Of a stretch of DNA of 64,000 nucleotides, positions 1 to 8,482 are shown piece by piece. The notes under the pieces are model-generated. The model was not told the origin of the DNA. It saw only the letters and a list, made by a program, of their open reading frames with translations, and made no database searches. A program made the position numbers and the translations under genes. Every line of letters begins with the position of its first letter. Position 1 is the first letter of the stretch. The stretch is taken from NCBI GenBank assembly GCA_039800165.1, contig JBDLRH010000015.1, positions 10,693 to 74,692 on the forward strand. The letters run 5' to 3'. Origin of the DNA: JBDLRH01 sp039800165. GTDB taxonomy: Bacteria > Pseudomonadota > Gammaproteobacteria > Burkholderiales > Burkholderiaceae_C.

Positions 1-701
1 CGCGATGCAGGCAGGCCCACCAGCTGCGCGGCACGCGGGTTGCCGCCCACCACGCGAATCGAAAAGCCCGGTGTGGTCGAGCGCAGTGCCAGGCCCAGCA
101 GCACGCACAGGGCCACGCCCACCGCAAGGCCCCAGTGCACGTCCGAGCCGGCGATACCACCCATGCGCATGGATTCGGCCAGCGCCGGTGTTGAAGGCTT
201 GTTCAGGCTGGCCGGATCGCGCAGCGGGCCTTCGACCAGGTGCTTGAACAGGCCGATGGCCACATAAGCCAGTAACAGGCTGCTGATGGTTTCGTTGATG
301 CCGCGGTATTCGCGCAGGGCACCCGCCAAGGCAATCCACGCTGCACCCGCCAGCGCACCGGCCATGCAGGCCATCACCAACCCGGCCATGCCGGCAGGCA
401 GCGGCATGGCAAGTGGCAGCGCTGCACAGGCCAGCCCGCCGAGCACCAGGGCACCCTCGCCGCCAATGACGACCAGGCCGGCGCGCGCAGGCAGCGCCAC
501 GCACAGCGCGGTCAGCATCAGCGGTGCGGCCCGCTGCAGCGTGTTCTGCCACGAAAACCAGTCGCCGAACGCGCCCTTGAACAGCAGGGCCCACATCTCC
601 AGCGGGTTGATGCCGCCGGCGGCCACAAAGCCGCCGAACAGCAGCAGTGCAGCCAGCACGGCCAGCACAGGCAAGCCGATGTCGATGAGCGTCTGCCGCA
701 T
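1..701 (-). CDS. BMP-type ABC transporter permease, partial
   Basis: Inner-membrane permease of a nucleoside/simple-sugar-type (BMP, YufP-like) ABC importer, cut by the left edge after 233 codons. The ATG at 701 opens a chain with several hydrophobic segments. Near the visible end is a GGNPRAAQLVGL stretch, the conserved cytoplasmic loop of this permease family (about residues 220-231). It begins 30 bases after the BMP binding-protein gene on the same strand, so both belong to one importer. The ATPase and any second permease should lie further left. Family assignment is from recognised motifs; the substrate is unknown, but the operon context (allophanate and carboxybiuret-type amidases) suggests a nitrogen-rich compound. 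Confidence 0.85.
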   Translation of the reverse strand, partial: MRQTLIDIGLPVLAVLAALLLFGGFVAAGGINPLEMWALLFKGAFGDWFSWQNTLQRAAPLMLTALCVALPARAGLVVIGGEGALVLGGLACAALPLAMPLPAGMAGLVMACMAGALAGAAWIALAGALREYRGINETISSLLLAYVAIGLFKHLVEGPLRDPASLNKPSTPALAESMRMGGIAGSDVHWGLAVGVALCVLLGLALRSTTPGFSIRVVGGNPRAAQLVGLPAS

Positions 702-731
702 GGATGCAGGTCCGGCGACGGGTCAGCGCAA

Positions 732-1859
732 TCAGATCGAACCGATCACGCCCTCGACCAGGTAGTTCATCTTCTCGAGCTCCAGGTCGGTCTGCTTGAG
801 CGTCTTGCCGCCCGCGATGACCACATTGCCCTTGTTGTCCTTCAGGCCGCCGGTGCCGCCCTTGAAGATGTCGAAGCTGCCCGCGACCATCTTGCTCTTG
901 ATGTCGTCGGCATTCTTCTTGGCTGCATCGGTCACCATCGAGCCATAGGCCGAGGTCTTGACGTAGCCTTCCTTCAGGCCGCCGCGCAGGAAGTTCGGAT
1001 GCGGCTTGCCGGCGCGGGCAGCGTCGATGATCGTCTTGTAGGCTGTCAGCCAGTTCCACTCGGCGCCGGTCAGGTAGGCGTTGGGTGCCAGCTTGGCCTG
1101 GCTGGCGTGGTAGCCGCAGACCATCTTGCCGCGCTTGGCTGCGGTTTCCACCACCACCTTCGGTCCGTCCACGTGCATGGTGAACACATCCACGCCCTGG
1201 TCGGCCAGGCTGTTGGTGGCTTCGGCTTCCTTGACCGGCATCGACCAGTCACCGGTGAAGATCACGCTGCAGGTGATGCCGGGCTTGACCGAGCGCGCAC
1301 CCAGCAGGAAGGCGTTGATGTTGCGCAGCACCTGCGGGATCGGCTTGGCAGCAACGAAGCCGATCTTGTTGCTCTTGGTCATGTGACCGGCGATCACGCC
1401 GTTGAGGTACTGGCACTCGTCGATGTAGCCGAAGAAGCTGCCGACGTTCTTCGGATGCTTGCCCTCGGTCCACAGGCCGCCGCAATGCGAGAAGCGAACG
1501 GCGTTGTTCTTCGGCGCCAGCGCCAGGATGTGCGGATCGAAATAGCCGAACGAGGTGGGGAACAGCAGCTTGGCGCCGTCTTGCGCAATCATGCCGTTCA
1601 TCGTCTTTTGCACGGCTGCGGTCTCGGGCACGTTTTCTTCTTCGACCACTTTCACGCCTGGCATCTTCTTGAGCTCGGCGGCGGCCTGGGCGTGCGCCTG
1701 GTTGTAGCCAAAGTCGTCGCGCGGGCCGACGTAGATCACGCCGACGGTCAGCGCAGACTGCGCGTGGGCCAGCGAGCCGAGCCCGCCGAGCGTGCCGGCA
1801 GCGCCGAGGGCGGCCAGCGACTTGAGCGATTCACGGCGATTCATGGGGGTGTGGGACAT
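732..1859 (-). CDS. BMP family ABC transporter substrate-binding protein
   Basis: Periplasmic binding protein of the Bmp/Med family (375 aa), partner of the permease that follows 30 bases downstream. The chosen ATG (1859) has a GGAGAG ribosome site in front; a longer reading from 1910 lacks one. The N-terminus has a twin-arginine-like signal: NRRESLKSLAALG, a hydrophobic stretch, then a LAHAQ cleavage site near residue 34. The mature part starts with LTVGVIYVGPRDDFGYNQ, typical of BMP proteins. It is the eighth gene of the minus-strand run that begins with atzF. Ligands of the family include nucleosides and purine-like compounds; the ligand here is inferred only from neighbours (a ureide- or triazine-type nitrogen source). 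Confidence 0.9.
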   Translation of the reverse strand: MSHTPMNRRESLKSLAALGAAGTLGGLGSLAHAQSALTVGVIYVGPRDDFGYNQAHAQAAAELKKMPGVKVVEEENVPETAAVQKTMNGMIAQDGAKLLFPTSFGYFDPHILALAPKNNAVRFSHCGGLWTEGKHPKNVGSFFGYIDECQYLNGVIAGHMTKSNKIGFVAAKPIPQVLRNINAFLLGARSVKPGITCSVIFTGDWSMPVKEAEATNSLADQGVDVFTMHVDGPKVVVETAAKRGKMVCGYHASQAKLAPNAYLTGAEWNWLTAYKTIIDAARAGKPHPNFLRGGLKEGYVKTSAYGSMVTDAAKKNADDIKSKMVAGSFDIFKGGTGGLKDNKGNVVIAGGKTLKQTDLELEKMNYLVEGVIGSI

Positions 1860-1946
1860 GGTGAACTCTCCAGGTGAGGTTGAACAAGGACGGGAAACGG
1901 TGCAAAGCACGAAGCGAGATTCATGCCAGTCGGGCGCGAGGGGTCC

Positions 1947-2345
1947 TCACTTCGCGGGGTCGAGCAGGCTCACATGGGCAGACACCACCCGCCATCCGGC
2001 AGGGGTGCGCATCCATGTCTGGGTCTGCCGTCCGGTGCGGGCGCTGCCGGTGCGGCGGAATTCGGTATTGGCGGTGGCGAAGTCGCGGCCGTAGGTGGTG
2101 ATCACCGTGTTCATCAGCTCGCGTGCCAGGCCCTGCGAGGGGCGGGCGGCGCGAAACGCCTGGATCTCGGCGTAGCCGTACAGGTTTTCGGTGGCGCCGT
2201 ACCGGATGGTCAGCGGGTCGTTCCAGAACAGCTCGTCAAGCGCCGCGACGTCGTTGCCCACCAGCGCCTGCTCGTAGCGTTCAAAGGCCGAGGTCACTTC
2301 GGCCAGCACCTCGGGCAGGTTGACCTGCGTGCGTTCGATGCTCAC
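1947..2345 (-). CDS. atzH: AtzH-like protein (NTF2-fold, DUF3225)
   Basis: Small protein (132 aa) of the AtzH-like/SnoaL fold. The GTG start at 2345 overlaps the stop of the upstream amidase gene in GTGA (2342-2345), a sign of translational coupling; no ATG in this frame gives a sensible N-terminus. The sequence has the family pattern: a helical N-terminus, WNDPLTIRYGATENLYGYAEI in the middle (about 37-57), then paired strands ending in WRVVSAHVSLL. AtzH accompanies AtzG and AtzE in cyanuric acid/biuret pathways, where it has been linked to handling 1,3-dicarboxyurea; the exact reaction here is inferred. The gene order atzG-atzE-atzH is intact. Confidence 0.85.
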   Translation of the reverse strand: MSIERTQVNLPEVLAEVTSAFERYEQALVGNDVAALDELFWNDPLTIRYGATENLYGYAEIQAFRAARPSQGLARELMNTVITTYGRDFATANTEFRRTGSARTGRQTQTWMRTPAGWRVVSAHVSLLDPAK

Positions 2346-3718
2346 AGCATGGGCTCCTTCAGGTGGGCGACGCCGGTACGCTCCAGCGCGCGGGCGGCAC
2401 GCAGGGCGATGTCTTCGCGCCAGGGGGCGGCAATCAGCTGCACGCCGATCGGCAGCCCGTTCGTGCCATCGGGCCACAGGGGCGCAGACACCACCGGACA
2501 GCCGGCGGCAGAAATCGGTTGCGTGAGCAAGCCCATTGCCGGTCGGCACGGGTGGCGCTGGCCCTGCACCTCGATCCACTCGGTACCGATCGGCGGGGCC
2601 GCCACCGGTGTGGCTGGCGCGATCAGCAGGTCCCAGTGGGCCAACAGCGCGTTGACCCGGTCGCGGTAAACGCGGCGGTAGCGCTGCGCCTTGGCATACC
2701 AGTGCACTGGCTGCATCGCGCCTGCGATGAATCGGTCGACAGACAGCGGCTCGAAGTCATCGGCGCGGGTGCGCAGGTCGTCCAGATGCAGGCTGCCGCC
2801 TTCGGCTGCAGTGATGACGAAAGCCGCTGCACGGCCAAGCGCAGCGTCGGGCCAGATCACCTCGTCGCTGGCACCCAGCGCCTGGGCCACCGTGCGCGCC
2901 GCTGCGCGCGCCGCATCGCTGGCGTGGTCATGAAAGTAGCCGCCGAGCACGCCGATGCGAAGCCCGGCCACGCCGTCTTCCAGCGAAGGCATCGCTGGCT
3001 GCTCATGCTGCGCATGGCAACCCGGGTCGAGCGTGTCGGGGCCCTGCATCGCGTCGTAGGCTGCCGCCAGCGTTTGCACGCTGTCAGCGATCGGCCCGAG
3101 GTGGTCGATGCTGTGCACGAACGGATAGGTGCCGCGGCGCGACAGCCGCCCGAAGGTCGGCTTGAGGCCCCACACGCCGCACAGCGACGAAGGCACCCGG
3201 ATCGATCCATTGGTGTCAGAGCCCAGCGTCAGCGGCACCTGCCGCCCCGCAACGGCGGCGCCCGAACCGCCCGACGAACCGCCCGACAGGTGCCCCAGCC
3301 GGTGCGGGTTGTGGGTGGGGCCGTAGTGCGTGTTCTCGGTGGTGAAGCCGTAGGCGTACTCGTCCATGTTGAGCGCGCCCACCAGCACCGCACCGGCCGC
3401 GCGCAGCCGCTCGACCAACACCGCATCGTGGGCTGCGGGCGGCAGTTCGCGGTTGACCTTGGAGCCCGCCAGTGTGGTCAGGCCTTCAATGTCGAACAGG
3501 TTCTTCACCGCATAGGGCATGCCGTCCAGCGGGCCGAGCAAGGCGCCGCGGGCACGCCGCGAGTCGCTGGCTGCCGCTTCGCGCAGGGCGCGGGCGCGCG
3601 TGAGCCCGGTGAAGGCGTTGATGCGCGAATCGGTCGCGTCGATGCGTGCCAGCGCGCGCTCAACCCGCGCTAGCGACGATTCGGTGCGCGTGCTGCACGC
3701 GTTGGCCACCCCGTTCAT
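2342..3718 (-). CDS. atzE: AtzE family amidohydrolase (amidase signature)
   Basis: Amidase-signature hydrolase (458 aa), the catalytic subunit of the AtzEG 1-carboxybiuret hydrolase type. The Ser-cisSer-Lys triad is visible: Lys in YAVKNLFDIEG (near residue 73), the glycine-rich loop SGGSSGGSGAAVAG (near 150), and GSDTNGSIRVPSSLCG carrying the nucleophilic serine (near 170). The start overlaps atzG by ATGA and the end overlaps atzH by GTGA. Related amidases act on other amides, but the flanking atzG and atzH support this subfamily. The ring-opening hydrolase that would feed the pathway (AtzD/barbiturase) and a biuret hydrolase are not in this window. Confidence 0.9.
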   Translation of the reverse strand: MNGVANACSTRTESSLARVERALARIDATDSRINAFTGLTRARALREAAASDSRRARGALLGPLDGMPYAVKNLFDIEGLTTLAGSKVNRELPPAAHDAVLVERLRAAGAVLVGALNMDEYAYGFTTENTHYGPTHNPHRLGHLSGGSSGGSGAAVAGRQVPLTLGSDTNGSIRVPSSLCGVWGLKPTFGRLSRRGTYPFVHSIDHLGPIADSVQTLAAAYDAMQGPDTLDPGCHAQHEQPAMPSLEDGVAGLRIGVLGGYFHDHASDAARAAARTVAQALGASDEVIWPDAALGRAAAFVITAAEGGSLHLDDLRTRADDFEPLSVDRFIAGAMQPVHWYAKAQRYRRVYRDRVNALLAHWDLLIAPATPVAAPPIGTEWIEVQGQRHPCRPAMGLLTQPISAAGCPVVSAPLWPDGTNGLPIGVQLIAAPWREDIALRAARALERTGVAHLKEPML

Positions 3719-3963
3719 GGCACCGCCTTTCGCGCGGCGTGGCCGCTGACGGGGGGAAACGGCGCAGGGCAGAACACTTCGGCAGGCTCGACCTCGGGGC
3801 CCAGGTCTGCCGCGTCCAGCAGCGCGGCAAAGCGGGCGCTGAGGGCCAGATAGCCCGCCACGCGCGCCAGGCGCTCTTCGTCCATCGGAATGCCCAGCGC
3901 TACCGCGCTGGCGCGCACGTAGGCCAGGGCCTGTGCGGGGGTCATGGGCGCGATGGGTTGCAC
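3715..3963 (-). CDS. atzG: AtzG-like small subunit (DUF4089)
   Basis: Short protein (82 aa) of the DUF4089/AtzG family, which packs against AtzE in the heteromeric 1-carboxybiuret hydrolase and resembles GatC in using a small helical partner for an amidase. The visible features are a helix with PAQALAYVRASAVALGIPM, then EERLARVAGYLALSARFAALL and a Pro/Glu-rich segment with EVEPAEVF. It overlaps atzE by four bases (ATGA at 3715-3718) and follows the ABC ATPase gene after 4 bases, so it is part of the same transcript. Identification relies on the family pattern and the fixed position before atzE. Confidence 0.85.
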   Translation of the reverse strand: MQPIAPMTPAQALAYVRASAVALGIPMDEERLARVAGYLALSARFAALLDAADLGPEVEPAEVFCPAPFPPVSGHAARKAVP

Positions 3964-3967
3964 GGCC

Positions 3968-4789
3968 TCAGCGCCTGACTTCGCGCTGGAACACCTCGAG
4001 GCTACGCTTTTTCGTGGCGACGAAGGTCGGCTCGGTCAACGTGGCCACAGTGCGCGGCCGCGGGTCATCGTAGTGCAGTATCTCTGCAATCGAGGTGGGG
4101 CGCTTGGTCAGCAGCAGCACCTGGTCGGCCAGGTAGACCGCCTCCTCAAGGTCGTGCGAGACCAGCATCATCGTGGTGCCGGTCTGAATGAAGACTTCCT
4201 GCAGCTTCTCGCGGATGAACAGCGTCATCTCGAAGTCCAGCGCGGAAAACGGCTCGTCGAGGAAAAGCACCTCTGGCTTGGGTGCCAGCGCGCGCATGAT
4301 CGACGCGGTCTGCTGCTGGCCGCCCGACAGCTCGTAGGGATAGCGGTTGAGGTCGAACTTCACGTCGAACGAAGCCACCAGCTCTTCCATGCGGCGATCG
4401 ACCTCGGCCTTGCTCTTGCCTTCCAGCTTGAGCGGGTAGGCGATGTTGTCGATGGTGCGCATCCACGGGAACAGGGCTTCACGGTAGTTCTGGAACACAT
4501 AGCCGATCGTCGTGTCCTTGAGCGACTTCCCGTCGAACAGGATCTCGCCAGAGTCGATCGGCACGAGGCCGGCGATCATGTTGATCAGCGTCGACTTGCC
4601 GCATCCGTTGGGGCCGAAGATGGAGACGATCTGGCCCTTCGGGATGTCCAGGTCAAAGTTCTCGTACAGCGGCCAGCCCGCAAAGTACTTGGTCAATCCG
4701 CGGATAGTGATGTGGGTGCCGGCCGGGCCCGGCCGGAACGGTGGTTTCGGCGTGTCGGCATACACCGGGCCGTTGAGCACTTCAGTCAT
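3968..4789 (-). CDS. ABC transporter ATP-binding protein (NitT/SsuB/TauB type)
   Basis: ATPase (273 aa) of a nitrate/sulfonate/taurine-type importer. Walker A GPNGCGKST is at residues 59-67, the signature LSGGQQQ at 154-160 and Walker B LFLDEP at 175-180, followed by the switch HD in LVSHDLEEAV. The start overlaps the permease stop in ATGA (4786-4789). Position between the permease and atzG puts import and amide hydrolysis on one transcript. Substrate specificity cannot be read from the ATPase. Confidence 0.92.
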   Translation of the reverse strand: MTEVLNGPVYADTPKPPFRPGPAGTHITIRGLTKYFAGWPLYENFDLDIPKGQIVSIFGPNGCGKSTLINMIAGLVPIDSGEILFDGKSLKDTTIGYVFQNYREALFPWMRTIDNIAYPLKLEGKSKAEVDRRMEELVASFDVKFDLNRYPYELSGGQQQTASIMRALAPKPEVLFLDEPFSALDFEMTLFIREKLQEVFIQTGTTMMLVSHDLEEAVYLADQVLLLTKRPTSIAEILHYDDPRPRTVATLTEPTFVATKKRSLEVFQREVRR

Positions 4790-5655
4790 CGTCCGCTCCA
4801 GTGCACGATGCGTTTTTCGAGGGCCAGGAAGGCCACGTTCAGGGCATAACCGAGAATTCCCGCAGCCATGATGGCGGCGTACATCACGCGCACGTTCATC
4901 ACCTGCTGGGCATCGATGATCTTGTGACCCAAACCGTTCTCGGAGCCAATGAACATCTCGGCGACGACCACGATCACCAGGGCCATCGAGACGGCAGAGC
5001 GCAATCCGACGAAGGAAGGCTGCAGGCTCTCCCAGAACAGGACGTCCTTGAAGATCTGCCAGCGCGTGGCGCCCATCACCTTGGCGGCGGCAACCCGCTG
5101 CTTGCGCGCATTGATGACGCCGTAGGCGCAGTTGAAGATGACAATGAGGAAGGCACCAAATGCGGCGATGGCGACCTTGTTGATGTTGCTGATGCCGAAG
5201 ATCAGAAGGAACAGCGGGATCAGCGCCGAGGCCGGTGTCGAGCGGAAGAAGTCGATCACGAATTCAACGCTGCGGTAGGCGCGCTCGTTGCTGCCGAGGG
5301 CAATCCCGAGGGGCATGCCGATGGCTGTGGCAATCGCAAAGGCCACCAGCGTGCGCTCCAGCGTGACCAGGAAGTGGGGCAGCAGCACCTGGCTGGTCAT
5401 GCCGTTGATCAGCGTCAGCAACGTGTCCACCGGCGGCGGCAGCAGGATCGGCTTGATCCATCCGAGACGCACAACCAAGTCCCAGATGATCAGCAGTGCG
5501 ATGGGGCCGGCCAGCGGCAAAAATCGCCCCCAGTCCATGCGCTTGCGTGGCGAGGCCACCGCGGGCGATCCGCGGTGGCGCCAGGGCTGGGCCGCCGTAC
5601 CGGGGGTGGCCTCGGTGCCCGGCGTGCCCAGTGTCGTGGTGCTGTCGGGGGGCAT
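4786..5655 (-). CDS. ABC transporter permease (NitT/SsuC/TauC type)
   Basis: Integral membrane subunit (289 aa) with a charged proline-rich N-terminal tail (about 40 residues) and six predicted membrane segments. The EAA-type coupling loop is visible as AAAKVMGATRWQIFKDV (about residues 185-205), which docks on the ATPase. It starts 3 bases after the stop of the binding-protein gene and overlaps the ATPase gene by 4 bases. The family imports nitrate, sulfonates, taurine, pyrimidine precursors and other small nitrogenous or sulfur compounds; the amidase context favours a nitrogen compound. Confidence 0.92.
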   Translation of the reverse strand: MPPDSTTTLGTPGTEATPGTAAQPWRHRGSPAVASPRKRMDWGRFLPLAGPIALLIIWDLVVRLGWIKPILLPPPVDTLLTLINGMTSQVLLPHFLVTLERTLVAFAIATAIGMPLGIALGSNERAYRSVEFVIDFFRSTPASALIPLFLLIFGISNINKVAIAAFGAFLIVIFNCAYGVINARKQRVAAAKVMGATRWQIFKDVLFWESLQPSFVGLRSAVSMALVIVVVAEMFIGSENGLGHKIIDAQQVMNVRVMYAAIMAAGILGYALNVAFLALEKRIVHWSGR

Positions 5656-5658
5656 GAC

Positions 5659-6645
5659 TCAGGCCCGGTACAGCATCGCGCCCACGTCCACCTTGCGACT
5701 GAAGATGCCGCGCTCGGTGAACAGGTCAAAGAACTTCTGGAAGTACGCCACGTCGGACGCCTTGAAGTCGGTGGACATCATGTAGTCGGCCATCGGCACC
5801 TCGTTGGTCAGCGCTCCCTCGATGGCGGTGTAGCCCTTGAGGAACGGACGTGCCTCGGCCGGGTTGTTCTTCACCAGGTCGACACCGCGCTTGTAGGCGG
5901 CGATGTACCGGCGAGTGACCTCGGGGTACTTCTTGATGAACTCGCTGGTCAGGCTTGCGGAGCCACCGTGCCAGGGCGCCATCGGGTCGCCCAGCACGTA
6001 TTTGGCAATCACGCCGACTTCAAGGTTGCGCGTCGTGCCATTGAGCCGGCCGACGGTACCGGTGGGCTCAAGCGTGTAGCACGCATCGACCTGGTTGGCG
6101 GCGATGGCCGCAATGTGCTGCCCGATCGGCAGTTCGACCACGGTGAAGTTTCTTGCGCCTGCGCGCTCGAGCACCGTGCGAGCAAGCACCACGTTCTGCA
6201 CGCCGGGGCCGCAGGCGACCTTCTTGCCCGACAGTTCGCTGATGGCCTTGATGGGGCTGTCCTTGCCAACAATGAACTGGTCGAGCACGAACTTTTGGTT
6301 GGTGGGGTTGGTGCAAAAGATCTTCAGCAGGCCAGGCTGCGCGATCTCGGCAATGCCGAGCGCTGCCGAGCCGGTGCCGTTGGAGCTGCCTTCTGCACGT
6401 CCCGAAATCATGGCCTCGGCCACTTGCTGAGGGCTCGCGAGCTTGAGGGGTTCGACGTCGAGCCCAGCCTCCTTGAAGTACCCCTTCTCCACCGCAGCGA
6501 AGAAAGGAATGCCGGAGGCCACCGGCCAGAATCCCACGCGAATCTTGGGAGTGGTCTGTGCAAACACCAGGCCAGGCGCACTGGCAGTGGCGACGGCCGC
6601 ACCGGCGGCCTTGATGAGGGTACGGCGTTGGGCGAATTTGCTCAT
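5659..6645 (-). CDS. ABC transporter substrate-binding protein (SsuA/NMT1-like)
   Basis: Periplasmic binding protein (328 aa) of the ABC importer encoded just downstream. The chosen start is MSKFAQRR at 6645, with GGAG six bases before it; a longer frame to 6690 has no such site. A twin-arginine-like signal QRRTLIKAAGAAVATAS ends at VFAQ near residue 31. The mature chain begins KIRVGFWPVASGIPFFAAVEKG, characteristic of SsuA/NMT1-like proteins that bind small flat compounds. It is the second gene of the operon, 68 bases after atzF. Confidence 0.9.
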   Translation of the reverse strand: MSKFAQRRTLIKAAGAAVATASAPGLVFAQTTPKIRVGFWPVASGIPFFAAVEKGYFKEAGLDVEPLKLASPQQVAEAMISGRAEGSSNGTGSAALGIAEIAQPGLLKIFCTNPTNQKFVLDQFIVGKDSPIKAISELSGKKVACGPGVQNVVLARTVLERAGARNFTVVELPIGQHIAAIAANQVDACYTLEPTGTVGRLNGTTRNLEVGVIAKYVLGDPMAPWHGGSASLTSEFIKKYPEVTRRYIAAYKRGVDLVKNNPAEARPFLKGYTAIEGALTNEVPMADYMMSTDFKASDVAYFQKFFDLFTERGIFSRKVDVGAMLYRA

Positions 6646-6713
6646 GGTCATCTCCAGGGGTTGGGAAGGTTGCGGGAGCGGGAAATCCATTCAGGTCGGA
6701 GCAGGGGCGAAAC

Positions 6714-8432
6714 TCAAGTGACGGCACGGGTCCGCATGTACGCGCGCCAACCACCCAGGTGAGTGATGTCCTGCGCGTCACGCAGGGCTTCGCTTTCGCA
6801 CAGGAAGCACTGCACCTGCGCGCCATCGGACAGCCGCACGGTGCCGATGCCCAGCGGCGCCGGGATCAGCGCGACAAACGATCCGTACTGGGACACCGGC
6901 ATGTCCCACACCTCCAGCGCAATCGCTGCGCCTTTGCCCGCGGCCACGCGCAGCAGGCCGGGCTTGGGCGGCACCGTGCCGGCCAGTGCGTAGAGGCGGT
7001 AGTCGGGTGCGGTCTGTGCGGTGTGCAGCAGCCGCGCGCCGCGCTCGGTGAGTTGCCAGTTCAGCGGCATGCCCGACAGATGCGCGCCCACCACCGCCAC
7101 CTGCACGCGCTGCTCGCGCGCGTCCAGCGGTGCGGGCGCCAGGGCTTCGGCGGGTGGCAGCGGCTCGCCGGTCGCGCCCAGGGTCAGGCCGGTGGCCTGG
7201 TGGTAGCGCTGGCCCAGTTCGGCCAGCGCCCAGTCGCTGCCGCAGGCGCCGATCAGCGTGATGCCGAAGGGCAGGCCATCGGCACGCAGGCTGCTGGGTA
7301 CCGACAGTGCGGCGTAGTCGAGCAGGTTGACGAAGTTGGTGTAGGCGCCAAGGTTGCGGTTGAGCGCCACCGGGTCGGCCTGCATCTGCTCAATCGTGTA
7401 GTGCGTTGGCGCGGTCGGCACCAGCATCACGTCAAAGTGGTCCCACAGCGGTGCGACCTGCTGCGCGATGGCGCGCAGCTGCACCTGGGCCTCGAACACA
7501 TCGGCAGCGCTGTATTCGCGCCCCTTGGCGATGATGCTGCGCACGGGCTCGATGACGTCGCCCTCGTGCGCATCGAAAAAGCGGCGAACGGCGGCATAGC
7601 GTTCGGCCACCAGCGCGCTTTCGTACAGCAGTGCCGCGGCGCGCGCCAGCGGCTCGTAGTCAAACAGCACGGGCGTGCCGCCCAGCGACTGCATGCGTTC
7701 GATGGCGGCGTCGAATTCGGCACGCGCCAGCGCATCGCCAAAGAATTCGAGCTGGCGCGGAACGCCAAAGCGAAATTTCGCGCCATATGGCGCCGTGCGC
7801 AGGGGCAGCGTGCGTGAATACGGGTCTTGCGGGTCGTGGGCCATGGCCGCGGCCAGCACCCGCAGCGCCACAGGCACGGTGCGCGCAAAGATCGACACCA
7901 CGTCCACGCTTTGCGCCGCGGGAACCACGCCGTGGGCGCTGATCAGGCCGCGCGAGGGCTTCAGGCCCACGATGTTGTTCAGGCCTGCGGGCACCCGGCC
8001 CGAGCCGGCGGTGTCGGTGCCGAGCGAAAAGTCCACCTGCCCGCTGGCCACCACATGGGCCGAGCCGGCGCTGGAGCCGCCGCTGACATACCGCGCATCA
8101 AAGGTGTTGGGTACCGGGCCGTAGGGCGAGCGCGTGCCGTTCAGGCCGCAGGCGAACTGGTCCAGGTTGGTCTTGCCGGCCAGCGATGCACCGGCCGCCA
8201 GCAGGCGCTGCACCACGGTGGAATGCACCTGCGGAGTGCGCGCAAAGGCCGGGCAGGCCGCGGTGGTCGGCACGCCCGCGACATCGATGTTGTCCTTGAC
8301 CGCAAAGCGCAGCCCGCTCAGCGCGCCGTCGCTGGCGCCGCGCACCGGCGCGGACAGTTGCGCAATCCAGGCGCACTGCGCATCGCCCGCATCTGGGGCA
8401 TGGGACGGAAGGACAGGTTTCGCTTGCACCAC
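6714..8432 (-). CDS. atzF: Allophanate hydrolase
   Basis: Hydrolyses allophanate to ammonia and CO2, the last step of cyanuric acid/biuret/urea-amidolyase-type routes (572 aa from the GTG at 8432). The N-terminal two thirds is an amidase-signature domain: Lys in RFAVKDNIDVAGVPTTA, loop YVSGGSSAGSAHV, and FSLGTDTAGSGRVPAG with the nucleophile. The last 170 residues form the family's C-terminal domain, beginning near VQVAVVGAHLSGMPLN and containing VWDMP. There is no in-frame ATG near the start. GTG 8432 has GGA nine bases upstream and sits about 24 bases behind the predicted sigma-54 start point. A second GTG at 8429 is also possible. No urea carboxylase gene is present. Confidence 0.9.
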   Translation of the reverse strand: MVQAKPVLPSHAPDAGDAQCAWIAQLSAPVRGASDGALSGLRFAVKDNIDVAGVPTTAACPAFARTPQVHSTVVQRLLAAGASLAGKTNLDQFACGLNGTRSPYGPVPNTFDARYVSGGSSAGSAHVVASGQVDFSLGTDTAGSGRVPAGLNNIVGLKPSRGLISAHGVVPAAQSVDVVSIFARTVPVALRVLAAAMAHDPQDPYSRTLPLRTAPYGAKFRFGVPRQLEFFGDALARAEFDAAIERMQSLGGTPVLFDYEPLARAAALLYESALVAERYAAVRRFFDAHEGDVIEPVRSIIAKGREYSAADVFEAQVQLRAIAQQVAPLWDHFDVMLVPTAPTHYTIEQMQADPVALNRNLGAYTNFVNLLDYAALSVPSSLRADGLPFGITLIGACGSDWALAELGQRYHQATGLTLGATGEPLPPAEALAPAPLDAREQRVQVAVVGAHLSGMPLNWQLTERGARLLHTAQTAPDYRLYALAGTVPPKPGLLRVAAGKGAAIALEVWDMPVSQYGSFVALIPAPLGIGTVRLSDGAQVQCFLCESEALRDAQDITHLGGWRAYMRTRAVT

Positions 8433-8441
8433 TTTTGTGCA
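8425..8441. promoter_or_regulatory. Possible NtrC-like site at the atzF start
   Basis: The plus strand reads TGCACCACTTTTGTGCA. This matches the NtrC pattern TGCACC-N5-GGTGCA except for one base in the right arm. It overlaps the proposed GTG codons of atzF and lies downstream of the predicted transcription start, which is unusual for an activator site, so it may be chance or a repressing site. Confidence 0.25.
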
Positions 8442-8445
8442 TCCA

Positions 8446-8461
8446 ATCTTGTGTACAAGAT
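8446..8461. promoter_or_regulatory. Palindromic operator before atzF (GntR/FCD-like)
   Basis: ATCTTGT-GT-ACAAGAT is an inverted repeat with perfect 7-base arms and a 2-base spacer. The core TTGT-N2-ACAA resembles operators of FCD-type GntR repressors. It covers the transcription start predicted from the adjacent sigma-54 site, a good position for repression. The cognate regulator gene is not in the window. Confidence 0.6.
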
Positions 8462-8466
8462 GGGAT

Positions 8467-8482
8467 TGCGAAAAGCGTGCCA
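8467..8482 (-). promoter_or_regulatory. Sigma-54 (RpoN) promoter of the atzF operon
   Basis: On the minus strand TGGCACGCTTTTCGCA matches the -24/-12 consensus TGGCACG-N4-TTGCA with a single mismatch (second T of TTGCA is C). The GG-to-GC spacing is exactly right, and the base before it is C, as in the extended consensus. It predicts a start near 8456 and a leader of about 24 bases to GTG 8432. Sigma-54 control fits a nitrogen-scavenging operon. Confidence 0.7.

Noticed and set aside
4801..6762. Long plus-strand frame opposite the ABC permease and binding protein
   Set aside because: Same shadow effect: no ribosome site, no motif, and the minus-strand genes are clear.
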